The position numbers and the translations under genes were made by a program. From Sphingomonas sp. HDW15A (lineage in GTDB: Bacteria; Pseudomonadota; Alphaproteobacteria; Sphingomonadales; Sphingomonadaceae): a DNA stretch of 64,000 bases. Below, in pieces: positions 26,961 through 36,190 of the stretch. The notes under the pieces were generated by a model, which did not search any database, had not been told where the DNA came from, and saw only the letters and a list, made by a program, of their open reading frames with translations. The number at the start of each line of letters is the position of its first letter. Within the stretch, counting starts at the first letter, position 1. The DNA is taken from the NCBI RefSeq assembly GCF_011301715.1, contig NZ_CP049870.1:558001-622000 (forward strand), in the 5' to 3' direction.

Positions 26961-29125
26961 AGGAAGCTGTAAGGGTCGACGTCCACTGCCACGCGGACCT
27001 TCGGTCCCCACTCGATCGCACCGAGCCAATCGCGAATGACGTCCTGAACGTCCAGCTTTCGCTCCGCATGAACCAGGATCCGCTGCCGAATGCGGCCGCG
27101 AAGCATTGCCAGCGGCGCAGGGGCGGGGCCGTAGACCGCCATGCCCTCGACGCGCGGCGCCGCCTGACTGATTCGCCGGGCAACGCCCTCCGCCTCCGCC
27201 GAGTCTTCGGACGACACCACAATTGCGGCCAGCCTCCCAAATGGCGGCATCGCCGCCTCGCGCCGCGCTTCGGTCTCGGCTGAATAGAAGCCGGGCCCGT
27301 CGCCACTTGCCAGCGCGGCAATAACCGGGGCGTCCGGATCGTGGGTTTGGACAAGCACCCGCCCCGGTTTTTCGCCACGCCCGGCGCGGCCGGCGACCTG
27401 GCTAATCTGCTGGAAGCTACGCTCCGCGGCGCGGAGGTCGCCGCCCTGCAGCCCGAGATCGGCGTCGACCACGCCGACCAGCGTCAGGTTCGGGAAGTGA
27501 TAGCCCTTCGTGACCAGTTGGGTACCGATAACGATGTCGATCTCGCCTTCATCCATCGCACGCACGAACTCCGCCGCACGCGCCGGCGACCAGATCGTGT
27601 CGCTGGTGACGATCGCGGTGCGCGCATCGGGGAACAGCGCCGCTACTTCATCGGCGATCCGTTCAACGCCGGGACCGCAGGCTACGAGCGAGTCCGCCTC
27701 CCCGCATTCCGGGCATTGCGCCGGCGGCGGCATGACGTGACCGCAATGGTGGCACGCCAAGCGGTGCATCAGCCGATGCTCGACCATCCACGCCGTACAA
27801 TTCGGGCATTGGAAACGATGCCCGCAATGGCGGCACAGGGTGAGCGGAGCGAAGCCGCGGCGGTTGAGGAACAGCAGGCTCTGCTCGCCCGCTTCAAGAT
27901 TGGCCTCGAGCTCGGCAACGAGACTGGGAGCCAGCCAACGGCCGCGCGGCGGCGGGTCCTGCGTCAGGTCGATCGTCCGAATTTCGGGGAGCGTGGCTCC
28001 TGCGTAGCGGCGGCCGAGCGTAACCTCGCGATAGCGGCCGATCTCGACCATGTGGCGGGTTTCGATTGCCGGGGTCGCGGATGCGAGGATGACCGGGATC
28101 TCCTCGAAATGGCCGCGCATCACGGCTACGTCGCGGGCATGATATTGTACGCCGTCTTCCTGCTTGAAGCTCGGCTCATGGGCTTCGTCCACCACGATAA
28201 GGCCGAGGTTGGGATAGGGCAGGAACAGGCTCGAACGGGCTCCGACCACTACCTTCGCTTCGCCCGAGGCGATGGCTCGCCAGGCGCGCCGGCGCTGGGA
28301 AGATCGCAGATCGCTGTGCCAGGCGACCGGCTCGCAACCAAAGCGCGCGGTGAAGCGCGTGAGGAATGGCTCCGTAAGGGCAATCTCCGGGAGCAGAACG
28401 AGCACCTGGCGACCTTGGCGTACGGCTTCGGCGACAGCCTCGAAATAGACTTCCGTCTTGCCGGAGCCGGTGACGCCGTCGAGCAAAACCGGATCGAAGC
28501 CTTTGCCGATGGATGCTGTGAGACTGTCGGAAGCGTCGCGCTGCTCGTCGTTCAGGACCGGCGGCGCGAAATCGGGATCGGGGCGGGGGAAGGGCCGGTC
28601 GGCATCCACCTCCAGTCTTTCGAGTGCCCCCGCGTTCACGAGGCCGCGCATCACGGCATCGCTGACCTCGGCGTGGGCGGCGAGCTCGCGGATCGTTCCC
28701 TGGCGGCCTTCGATCCGCTCGAGCGCTTGCTCGCGCTGCGGAGTCAGGCGCTCGGGCCGAATCCCGGTTGGGCCGTACTCGGTCAAGGTCCTTGGTCCCG
28801 CGAGCGCGGAGGATGACGGCAGCACCATTCGCAAGACACTGGCGAGAGGGGAGAGGTAATAATCGGCGGTCCACTCGGCGAGGCGTCGAAGCGCGGCCGG
28901 GATCGGCGGGACGTCGACCAGTCCGGCGAGCGGGCGAAGTCGATTGTCGCCAACTTCTCCGGTCTGCAGCCGCTCCGGCTCCCAAACCACTCCGACGAGC
29001 AGACGCGGGCCGAGCGGCGCGACGACGACGCTACCCGGTCCGGCATTCATCCCGTCTGGGACTCGATAGTCGAGCGGACCAAGCGCGGCGTTCAATGTGA
29101 CGACGCGAGCCCTTGGCAGGGCCAC
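26957..29125 (-). CDS. priA: Primosomal replication protein N' (PriA helicase)
   Basis: The 722-residue protein begins with the N-terminal DNA-binding domain (MALPRARVVTLNAALGPLDYRV). The helicase core follows: LLDGVTGSGKTEVYFEAVAEA (Walker A), LIVVDEAHEPSFKQEDG (Walker B, DEAH), LASATPAIETRHM, then a zinc-binding insertion with CRHCGHRFQCPNC, CHHCG and CPECG, and motif VVGTQLVTKGYHFPNL and QVAGRAGRG. PriA restarts stalled replication forks by loading the replicative helicase. Length is normal for alphaproteobacteria. It is three bases downstream of purC on the same strand. Confidence 0.97.
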   Translation of the reverse strand: MALPRARVVTLNAALGPLDYRVPDGMNAGPGSVVVAPLGPRLLVGVVWEPERLQTGEVGDNRLRPLAGLVDVPPIPAALRRLAEWTADYYLSPLASVLRMVLPSSSALAGPRTLTEYGPTGIRPERLTPQREQALERIEGRQGTIRELAAHAEVSDAVMRGLVNAGALERLEVDADRPFPRPDPDFAPPVLNDEQRDASDSLTASIGKGFDPVLLDGVTGSGKTEVYFEAVAEAVRQGRQVLVLLPEIALTEPFLTRFTARFGCEPVAWHSDLRSSQRRRAWRAIASGEAKVVVGARSSLFLPYPNLGLIVVDEAHEPSFKQEDGVQYHARDVAVMRGHFEEIPVILASATPAIETRHMVEIGRYREVTLGRRYAGATLPEIRTIDLTQDPPPRGRWLAPSLVAELEANLEAGEQSLLFLNRRGFAPLTLCRHCGHRFQCPNCTAWMVEHRLMHRLACHHCGHVMPPPAQCPECGEADSLVACGPGVERIADEVAALFPDARTAIVTSDTIWSPARAAEFVRAMDEGEIDIVIGTQLVTKGYHFPNLTLVGVVDADLGLQGGDLRAAERSFQQISQVAGRAGRGEKPGRVLVQTHDPDAPVIAALASGDGPGFYSAETEARREAAMPPFGRLAAIVVSSEDSAEAEGVARRISQAAPRVEGMAVYGPAPAPLAMLRGRIRQRILVHAERKLDVQDVIRDWLGAIEWGPKVRVAVDVDPYSFL

Positions 29126-29128
29126 GGC

Positions 29129-29911
29129 TTACTTGCCCCGCTTTTTCCGGTGGCTGTCGAGATCGAGGACGGCGCTGTCATCGCCCTCTTCGGGAAGCAG
29201 GCCGAGCCGGCGTGCGACTTCCTGGTAGGCCTCCTCGACCTTGCCGAGGTCCTGGCGGAAGCGATCCTTGTCCAGCTTTTCGTTCGACTTCATGTCCCAC
29301 AGTCGGCAGCCGTCCGGGGAGATCTCATCGGCCAGGATGACGCGCGAATAGTCCCCGTCCCAGACCCGTCCGAACTCCAGCTTGAAGTCGACCAGCCGGA
29401 TGCCGATCGCTGCGAACAGGCCGCACATAAAGTCGTTCACGCGGATCGCCATGTCGGCAATGTCGTTCATCTCGTCCTGGGTCGCCCACCCAAAGCAGGC
29501 GATATGCTCGTCGGCGATCATCGGGTCGCCCAGGCTGTCGTCCTTGTAATAATATTCGATGATCGTCCGCGGAAGCTGCGTGCCCTCTTCGATGCCGAGG
29601 CGCTTCGAGAGGGAGCCGGCCGCGACGTTGCGGACAACCACCTCGATCGGGACGATCTCGACCTGCCGGACAAGCTGCTCGCGCATGTTAAGGCGCCGGA
29701 TAAAGTGGGTCGGAACCCCGATCCCGCCGAGCGAGGTGAAGATCAGCTCCGAGATGCGATTGTTGATTACGCCCTTGCCGGCGATCGTCCCGCGCTTTTG
29801 AGCGTTGAAAGCCGTCGCGTCGTCCTTGAAATACTGGATCAGCGTTCCCGGCTCCGGGCCTTCGTAAAGGATCTTGGCCTTGCCTTCGTAGATCTGGCGG
29901 CGACGGGACAT
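29129..29911 (-). CDS. purC: Phosphoribosylaminoimidazole-succinocarboxamide synthase
   Basis: The 260-residue SAICAR synthetase begins [20 protein letters not shown] and has the ATP-binding '[31 protein letters not shown]' loop, [18 protein letters not shown] and the C-terminal signature 'VDFKLEFGR...[15 protein letters not shown]'. It condenses CAIR with aspartate in purine biosynthesis. It lies directly before priA on the same strand, with three bases between, and 73 bases after the HWE kinase gene. Confidence 0.97.
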   Translation of the reverse strand: MSRRRQIYEGKAKILYEGPEPGTLIQYFKDDATAFNAQKRGTIAGKGVINNRISELIFTSLGGIGVPTHFIRRLNMREQLVRQVEIVPIEVVVRNVAAGSLSKRLGIEEGTQLPRTIIEYYYKDDSLGDPMIADEHIACFGWATQDEMNDIADMAIRVNDFMCGLFAAIGIRLVDFKLEFGRVWDGDYSRVILADEISPDGCRLWDMKSNEKLDKDRFRQDLGKVEEAYQEVARRLGLLPEEGDDSAVLDLDSHRKKRGK

Positions 29912-29984
29912 GGGGCGGTCGGTTTCCTGCCTGATGGAATGAAGGCCGCGCTATAGGGCGCGCCGCATCCCCCGGCAATGGAGC

Positions 29985-31367
29985 TTAGGGCGCGACGACC
30001 TTGTCGAAGGGCGCGACGACTTTCCAAACCAGACCGCCGGGCGCGTAATCGATGTCGACCTTGGCAGCGAGGGCGGCGCGGACATTGCGCTCGATGAGGA
30101 TGCTTCCGAAGCCGGAGCGGCTTGGCGAAGTCACTGGGGGACCGCCACTCTCTTGCCAGGTCACCTCGAAGACAGGCTGTTCGGCGGACGCATCGGCTTG
30201 CCAGTTTACGCGAACTTCGCCCTCGTCATTGGAGAGCGCCCCATATTTGATGGCATTCGTCAGAAGCTCGTGCACCGCAAGGCCAAGCGCTTCAGCGGCA
30301 CGCGGCCGAATGACAAGGTCTTCCGGGCCAACCAGACTGATCCTCTTCCCGACGAGCTCGCCCACAGGCTGCAGCTGGGAATAGACGATCTCGCTCATCG
30401 TCGCGCCGCTCCATCCGCGGTGAATGAGCATATCCTGGTTGGCGGCAAGGGCGGCAATCCTCTTTTCGAAGCCGGCCACGAACTCCGGCGCGACATCCGC
30501 CGCTGTCCGGTGAAGTATCGACTGGACGATCGCCAGCATGTTTTTCGAGCGGTGGCTGACCTCCCCCATGAGGAGCTCGATCTGTTCCTCATGTTCTCGC
30601 TGCTGCGTGATGTCGGTGTTGGTGCCGAACCACATCGTGACATCGCCGGCAGCATCTCGGATCGGCTGTGCCCGCGACAGGAACCAGCGGTACTGACCAT
30701 CTTTGTCACGAAGCGGGAAGACGTCTTCCCAGCCCTCGCCGCGGGCAAGCTCCTGCGTCCATTTCTCGGTAACGCGCTCAAGATGTTCGGGGTGGTGAAC
30801 CCTCGACCAGCCCCAACCTTCCATCTGCTGGAAGTCGGTGCCGGTGTAATCGTACCAGCGCTGGTTATACCAGAAGAGGTGTCCGTCGGCGTGCGCCATC
30901 CAGGCGAGCTGCGGGATGTTGTCGGCAAGCGCCCGGAATCGAAGCTCGCTGATCTCGAGATTCTGCTGAATCGCCGCCTGTTCGCTGATGTCGTGTGCGA
31001 TCTTTGATGCGCCAATGATCGTCCCGTCCGCTGCCATTATGGGGGATACGGTGATGGCGACCAGGACGATGGCGCCGTCCTTGCGAATGCGGACGGTGTT
31101 GAACTTGGGGACGAGCTCACCGGTGCGAACGCGGGATAGGATAGAATCCTCTTCTTTCTGGCGGTCCGCGGGGATGATGCGGCGGATCGATTGACCAATC
31201 ATCTCTTCGGCGGTCCAACCGAAGATACGCTCTGCTGCACGGTTCCAGCTCTGGACTATTCCGTTCAGATCCTTGGAGATGATAGCGTCCGACGAGGATT
31301 CGACGATCGCCGCCAGGTGCGCGTCGGCGAGGGTTGAATGCCGGGCAAGATCATCGGCGCGGGACAT
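29985..31367 (-). CDS. PAS-PAS HWE sensor histidine kinase
   Basis: The 460-residue protein has two PAS domains (about 15-135 and 147-262) but no membrane segment, so it senses a cytoplasmic signal. A HWE-type kinase core follows: LLMGEVSHRSKNMLAIVQ with phospho-acceptor H272, an N box 'LAVHELLTNAIKYGALS' and the WQE (W-x-E) variant that names the family in the G1 region. It has no attached receiver or output domain, so a partner response regulator is encoded elsewhere. Many sphingomonad HWE kinases feed the general stress response or light responses; that role here is only a possibility. Confidence 0.9.
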   Translation of the reverse strand: MSRADDLARHSTLADAHLAAIVESSSDAIISKDLNGIVQSWNRAAERIFGWTAEEMIGQSIRRIIPADRQKEEDSILSRVRTGELVPKFNTVRIRKDGAIVLVAITVSPIMAADGTIIGASKIAHDISEQAAIQQNLEISELRFRALADNIPQLAWMAHADGHLFWYNQRWYDYTGTDFQQMEGWGWSRVHHPEHLERVTEKWTQELARGEGWEDVFPLRDKDGQYRWFLSRAQPIRDAAGDVTMWFGTNTDITQQREHEEQIELLMGEVSHRSKNMLAIVQSILHRTAADVAPEFVAGFEKRIAALAANQDMLIHRGWSGATMSEIVYSQLQPVGELVGKRISLVGPEDLVIRPRAAEALGLAVHELLTNAIKYGALSNDEGEVRVNWQADASAEQPVFEVTWQESGGPPVTSPSRSGFGSILIERNVRAALAAKVDIDYAPGGLVWKVVAPFDKVVAP

Positions 31368-31440
31368 CTTAGTACTCTCTTACAAGGACGCCGTATTTTA
31401 GAGGTCCTTGAACGATTGTCACGGATTGAGCGACGAAGTT

Positions 31441-32733
31441 TTACGCCGCGAGCGCTCCGACCGGTATTGTCGGCCGCACTTTACGGAACGGCGGAGCATT
31501 GCCGTAAGTCAGATAACGCCACAGCCATTCGACCGGGCCAAAGTGAAAATTCCTGAGCCAGATTGGACTGATGACCAGCTGCGCAGCCCATACTGCGAAG
31601 ACGATGTAGTAAAGCTGATGCCGAGCGAGCGCGCCCCAATAACCTAGAAACACGAAGATGATCAGCGCGACCAGCGAGTGCGTCAGATAGTTGGTCAGCG
31701 CCATCCGGCCGACGGCCGCCATCGACTGGCGGAGCCAAGGCAGGATTCCCGACTTAAGGAAAAGGCCTAGCAGGCCCAAGTGACCGATCGTCTGGGCAAG
31801 TCGAGAGAAGTCGTAAGTAATGTTGGCCTGGTGATAGGCGAGCCCGGAGAAGCCGTGGCTCATGATCCAATTTGCTTCATAGAGATTGAGCGGGACCCCA
31901 ATCGCGTAACCGCCGGCCATCATTGCCAGATAGGTGCGGGTTTTTGCCTCCAGCGTCAGCACGCCGAGCTTGAACAGGGCCATGCCCATCATCATCATCC
32001 CGAAGATGTCAAAGAAGTAGCGGTAAGCCCACCAGCTCTGCGCCTCGGCGATGCGCGGGGCGCGTGCTTCGAGCGCACTGAAATAGCCCGCAGTAACCTG
32101 CTGCTTCATTTTCTGGACGGCGGCGGGTTTGGGAGCGCCGCGCGCTTCCTCCTTCCACTGCTCGATCACCTTCTTCTGTTCTTCCGTGCGCTTGGCGGCT
32201 GGCACTTGCTCGGCGGCCACGGCGCGGGTGTGTAAGTTCAGAAGATTTCGGGTGTCGAGCCCGCTCCAAGCGGCACCAAGGACGAAGCTGGCGATCCCGA
32301 TGGCGAGTAACTTCTTCCCGGAGAGGTGTCTGAAAGCGAAGAGGAAAAGGGCGGTTAGCCCGTAGAAATAGAGGATGTCTCCGCTCCACAAAAGCACCCA
32401 GGCGTTGAAAAGCCCGAAGGCGATCAGCCAGAGATTTCGGCGGAAATACGCGTCTGTAGAATCGGGCCGGCTGGTGAAAAGGATCACACCGGCGCCGAAA
32501 AGAATGGAGAACAGGCCGCGCTGAGTGCCCTCGAACGTCACATTGACGGCGAACCAGGTCCAAAGGTCGATGCCTTTGTCCCCGCCCAGCACAGTCGGAT
32601 TGTCATAGGCCGGGCCGAGGCCCATGCCGACGATGTTCATGATGAGAATGCCGAACAACGCGCACCCGCGAATGAAGTCCAACGACTCCAGGCGCCGACC
32701 GGTCGGCGCCGTAACGGCCTCAGTCATAGACAT
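31441..32733 (-). CDS. DUF418 family membrane protein
   Basis: The 430-residue polytopic membrane protein starts with LESLDFIRGCALFGILIMNIVGMG, the typical first segment of DUF418 proteins, and ends in the conserved block with 'NYLTHSLVALIIFVF' and 'AAQLVISPIWLRNFHFGPVEWLWRYLTYG'. There are about eight to ten membrane segments and a large charged loop about residues 165-220. The family belongs with acyltransferase-3-like membrane proteins but has no confirmed function. It lies alone between the HWE kinase and the divergent hydroxylase operon region. Confidence 0.9.
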   Translation of the reverse strand: MSMTEAVTAPTGRRLESLDFIRGCALFGILIMNIVGMGLGPAYDNPTVLGGDKGIDLWTWFAVNVTFEGTQRGLFSILFGAGVILFTSRPDSTDAYFRRNLWLIAFGLFNAWVLLWSGDILYFYGLTALFLFAFRHLSGKKLLAIGIASFVLGAAWSGLDTRNLLNLHTRAVAAEQVPAAKRTEEQKKVIEQWKEEARGAPKPAAVQKMKQQVTAGYFSALEARAPRIAEAQSWWAYRYFFDIFGMMMMGMALFKLGVLTLEAKTRTYLAMMAGGYAIGVPLNLYEANWIMSHGFSGLAYHQANITYDFSRLAQTIGHLGLLGLFLKSGILPWLRQSMAAVGRMALTNYLTHSLVALIIFVFLGYWGALARHQLYYIVFAVWAAQLVISPIWLRNFHFGPVEWLWRYLTYGNAPPFRKVRPTIPVGALAA

Positions 32734-32792
32734 GGCCCCCTGTGGCGACGGGTTATCTGCTTATCCGTCCGCCTATGCAATTAAATTCGCGT

Positions 32793-33434
32793 TTACCGGG
32801 TCGCTACCGTCTGCTGGCGAAGGCGGGCCTGTTCGAGTACTTCCGCAAGCCACGCGGGCTCCGGCTGGTCGATATCGTAATATTCGAAGATGAGGTGAAT
32901 TCTGGGCGTCTCGCCCTCGTTGGCGACGGCATGAAGGCCCATGTTATTGACCTCAACCGCCTCGCCTTCGGCAAAATGGTAGCCCTCGCCTCCGACAAAG
33001 AAGGTGACCTTTTCATTGGTGGTCAGCGGCACATGGATCTTGTGCGGCCATTTGGCGGACGCATTCGTGTCGCGGTGAGGGTGAATGATCCCTCCGGGCG
33101 ACATGTTGGCAAGCATGATCCGCGGGTAATCGCCTCGCGCATAGCCGTAGTTGGCGGTAGCCGAGGTGAGAACGGGCTCTAATAGCGGACGCCACTCCTC
33201 CATTAGCGGCCGGTCTCGACCGGTACGCCAGTCGGAAAGGCGTTCCGGGAAACGGAAAAGGATATGGCGGGTGGCGTCGAGTGCCTGGAAGCGGTTCGGT
33301 TTTCCGGCGTTTTCGGCATCCCACAGAGCTTCGGGTATCGCCAGAACGGCTTCTCGAAGGGCGACGATGTCCACGGTGCCGAGCGTGCGGACGGATGTCG
33401 TCTTGCGCGGGTTGGGCCGGATCTCAGAAGTCAT
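32793..33434 (-). CDS. Aspartyl/asparaginyl beta-hydroxylase family protein
   Basis: The 213-residue protein starts at the ATG 33434, which lies inside the last codons of the upstream sulfotransferase gene (overlap of 11 bases), so the two are translationally coupled. It has the Asp/Asn beta-hydroxylase pattern: PRIMLANMSPGGIIHPHRDTNASAKWPHKIHVPLTTN with the iron His/Asp, and 'EVNNMGLHAVANEGETPRIHLIFEYYD' with the distal His and the Arg that binds 2-oxoglutarate. It probably hydroxylates a side chain or small molecule using 2-oxoglutarate and Fe(II). Its operon partners, PaaG and a sulfotransferase, give no clear substrate. Confidence 0.85.
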   Translation of the reverse strand: MTSEIRPNPRKTTSVRTLGTVDIVALREAVLAIPEALWDAENAGKPNRFQALDATRHILFRFPERLSDWRTGRDRPLMEEWRPLLEPVLTSATANYGYARGDYPRIMLANMSPGGIIHPHRDTNASAKWPHKIHVPLTTNEKVTFFVGGEGYHFAEGEAVEVNNMGLHAVANEGETPRIHLIFEYYDIDQPEPAWLAEVLEQARLRQQTVATR

Positions 33435-34047
33435 AACCGAACAGCTCCAGGTCGCGAGCATAAAGCTTCGCCACCGCATCGCGAAGCTCCGGAGTGTAAT
33501 ATTGGCGATAGTCGCCTCGGCGCGAGGTGTTCACCCGGTCCAGTGGCCGCGAGGGGATTCCGATCCGGCGGCACGCTTCGTCATAGCTCGACTGCATCTC
33601 TTCGACCCGGCCGACATAGTCAGAGAGCAACGCGTCCCCCTCACCGCTGAAGAAGATGTGCTGCGGTTGATAATGGATCTTGTTCGCGGGCGGCTCAACG
33701 AACAGGAAATGGTGCATGACGCGCTGGGGCTCCCGGTCGAAATAGCCGTGCTGACGAGTCATGAATGCGCAAAAGGAAATGAAGCGGTCGAACGGGTTGC
33801 GGACGAACCCGAACTTGAAAAAGCGGTCGAAGTCCTCCGCCGGGAGGTGCGGTTTCACCTCGGCGAGCGTGATGTGGCCGTGCCCAATCTGGGCCAGTTC
33901 CGGCATCGGGAAGCGCTTGGTGACGAATAGGCCGACCTGTTCGAGATCGTCGGGTCCGAGATGCTCGCGCAGAGCCTGGCGGACGGCGTGAGTCCCGGTT
34001 TTCGGAACAGCCGCGAAGATGAACTTGTGGGCAGCGGATATGATCAT
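33424..34047 (-). CDS. Sulfotransferase family 2 protein
   Basis: The 207-residue protein begins MIISAAHKFIFAAVPKTGTHAVRQAL, where PKTGTH is the PAPS-binding loop of the sulfotransferase family 2, followed by FFKFGFVRNPFDRFISFCAFM (3'-phosphate loop). It ends with 'YYTPELRDAVAKLYARDLELFGY', common in carbohydrate sulfotransferases. Its ATG at 34047 overlaps the paaG stop by four bases, and its end overlaps the hydroxylase start, so it sits in the middle of a three-gene operon. The acceptor is unknown. Confidence 0.85.
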   Translation of the reverse strand: MIISAAHKFIFAAVPKTGTHAVRQALREHLGPDDLEQVGLFVTKRFPMPELAQIGHGHITLAEVKPHLPAEDFDRFFKFGFVRNPFDRFISFCAFMTRQHGYFDREPQRVMHHFLFVEPPANKIHYQPQHIFFSGEGDALLSDYVGRVEEMQSSYDEACRRIGIPSRPLDRVNTSRRGDYRQYYTPELRDAVAKLYARDLELFGYDF

Positions 34048-34821
34048 CGGCCGGTGAAAGTCGCCGGGCGTTTCTCCAGGAAGGCGGCCACGCCCTCACG
34101 ATAATCCGCGGTGAAGCCGAGGCGGCGCATCTCGTCCCGCTGCAAATCGAGTTCTTCGTTGAGCGATCGGTCCCAGCTGGTGCGGATGATCTTCTTGATT
34201 GCGGCGAGCCCAAGGGCGGGAGGGACGCCAGCTTGGCGGCGAGCTTGTTCGTTTCCTCGTCGAGCCACTCGCCTCCGACGCATTTCCAGATGAGGCCCCA
34301 TTCTTCGGCCTTCGGGCATCGAGCGGCTCGCCGGTCAGCGCCAGCCCCATCGCCCGCGCCTGGCCGAGATGGCGGGTGAGATGCCAGCTTCCGCCGGTAT
34401 CCGGCACCAGTCCCAAAGCAGAGAAGCTTTGAATGAACTTTGCGGTGGAGGCGGCGATGACGATATCGCAGGCCATCGCGAGGCTCGCCCCGGCGCCTGC
34501 GGCAACCCCGTTGACCTTGGCGATGACCGGCTGCGGAAGTTCGGCAAGCGTCCGGACCAGGGGGTTCCAGCACTCTTCGACCGTCTCGCCAAGATCGACC
34601 GCTTCCCCCGGTGCGACGGCGCGATCGTTGAGGTCCTGGCCGGCGCAGAAACCACGGCCCGCTCCGGTCAGGACGAGAACGCGGGCGTCACCGAGACTTC
34701 CGAGGGCGTCGCGAAGCTCGGCGTGCATCGCCCGCGTGAAGCTGTTGAGCCGGTCGGGGCGATTGAGCGTGATCGTTGCAATGTGCCGGCTGCGCTCGGC
34801 GATAATCGTTTCGTAGGCCAT
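34044..34821 (-). pseudogene. paaG: PaaG-type enoyl-CoA hydratase/isomerase, interrupted by two frameshifts
   Basis: Three frames together encode a normal crotonase of about 259 residues. Frame one covers AYETIIAERSRHIATITLNR, GAGRGFCAGQDLNDRA and 'IAKVNGVAAGAGASLAMACDIVIAA' up to about 34314. The next, KAEEWGLIWKCVGG and 'LDEETNKLAAKLASLPPLG', runs to about 34208. The last carries LAAIKKIIRTSWDRSLNEEL to the stop. Each shift fits one missing base in a G/C run (near 34313 and 34208). PaaG isomerises the ring-1,2-epoxide of phenylacetyl-CoA to an oxepin. It is divergent from paaA, as in many paa clusters. Because the protein is otherwise perfect, sequence error is the likeliest cause. Confidence 0.8.
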
Positions 34822-34886
34822 GGCGCGGCTCTACCCGCGCTGCTCGCGCGTTTGAAGTGCGCAAGCGAAATGGCTAGGGAAGTCTC

Positions 34887-35869
34887 ATGTACACGACCGA
34901 GCTTCAGAAGAACGTCAAGTCGATTGAAATCGCGGAGGACCCGGCGCTGCTGGAAGCGTTCGAGGCACGCGTCGCGGCGGACGAATTCATCGAGCCCAAG
35001 GACTGGATGCCGGAAGCCTATCGCAAGACCTTGGTGCGGCAGATCTCGCAGCACGCACACAGCGAGATCGTCGGCATGCTGCCGAGGGCAATTGGATCAC
35101 GCGGGCGCCAAGCTTGCGCCGAAAGGCGATCCTGCTTGCCAAGGTCCAGGACGAGGCGGGGCATGGCCTCTATCTCTATTGCGCGGCAGAGACGCTGGGG
35201 ACGAGCCGGGAGGAGATGATCGAGGCGCTCCACAGCGGCAAGGCCAAATATTCGACGATCTTCAATTATCCGACGCTGACCTGGGCGGATATCGCGGCGA
35301 TCGGCTGGCTGGTCGATGGCGCGGCGATCATGAACCAGGTGCCGCTGCAGCGCACCAGTTATGGACCTTATGCCCGGGCGATGGTCCGCGTTTGCAAGGA
35401 AGAAAGCTTTCACCAGCGGCAGGGCTATGAGGCGATGATGGCGCTTGCCGGCGGATCGCCCCAGCAAAAGCGCATGGCTCAGGATGCGCTCAACCGCTGG
35501 TGGTGGCCGAGCCTGATGATGTTCGGCCCTCCTGACGAAAATAGCCCGAACACCGAGCGGTCGATGCGCTGGCGGATCAAGCGCGAGACCAACGACGAGC
35601 TTCGGCAGAAATTCGTCGACATCACGGTCCCGCAGGCGGAATTCATCGGCCTCAAGGTGCCGGACGAGGATCTGGCCTGGAACGAGGCAAAGGGCGGCTA
35701 CGATTTCGGCGAGATCGACTGGGAAGAGTTCTACGCGGTTGTGCGCGGTGAGGGTCCGGTCGCGAAGGAGCGGATGAAGGCGCGCCGCGAGGCATGGGAA
35801 AATAATGCATGGGTTCGCGACGCTGCCGCCGCATACGATCAGAAACAGCGCGCCCGCGCCGCGGCCTGA
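34887..35869 (+). pseudogene. paaA: Phenylacetyl-CoA epoxidase subunit PaaA, interrupted by one frameshift
   Basis: Two frames make up the subunit. The first (to about 35084) reads [19 protein letters not shown] and '[15 protein letters not shown]'; the second, from the same point, continues with [20 protein letters not shown] and ends [21 protein letters not shown] single missing G near 35084 (CCGAGGGC for CCGGAGGGC) restores it. The di-iron ligands are visible as QDEAGH and KEESFH. PaaA is the catalytic subunit of the multicomponent oxygenase that epoxidises the aromatic ring of phenylacetyl-CoA. Expected length (about 328 residues) agrees with the family. Followed by paaB after 26 bases. 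Confidence 0.85.
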
Positions 35870-35895
35870 CGCATTAACAAAGCAGGGGAAGAAGG

Positions 35896-36183
35896 ATGTC
35901 CGGTCATGACTGGCCGCTTTGGGAAGTGTTCGTCCGCTCGAAGGGCGGGCTTAGCCATCGCCATGTCGGCAGCATTCATGCTCCTGACCCGAAGCTCGCG
36001 CTGGCCCACGCCCGCGATACCTATACGCGGCGGATGGAAGGGGTGAGTCTGTGGGTCGTTCGGTCGACAGACATTGTCGCCAGCGACCCCGCCGACAAAG
36101 GGCCGATCTTCGAGCCTGCGGAAGACAAGGTCTATCGTCACCCGACCTTCTACGACATCCCCGACGACGTGAAGCATATCTGA
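35896..36183 (+). CDS. paaB: Phenylacetyl-CoA epoxidase subunit PaaB
   Basis: The 95-residue subunit matches PaaB: WPLWEVFVRSKGGLSHRHVGS, then 'HAPDPKLALAHARDTYTRRMEGVSLWVVRS' and an ending YRHPTFYDIPDDVKHI. PaaB organises the PaaA-PaaC complex and lacks metal ligands. It is intact and lies between paaA and paaC, seven bases before paaC, with an AGGGGAAGAAGG ribosome site ahead of ATG 35896. Confidence 0.95.
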   Translation: MSGHDWPLWEVFVRSKGGLSHRHVGSIHAPDPKLALAHARDTYTRRMEGVSLWVVRSTDIVASDPADKGPIFEPAEDKVYRHPTFYDIPDDVKHI

Positions 36184-36190
36184 TCCGTTC

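Noticed and set aside
27341..28816. A 491-residue plus-strand frame inside priA
   Set aside because: Antisense shadow of priA; no motif and skewed Arg/Gly/Ala composition.
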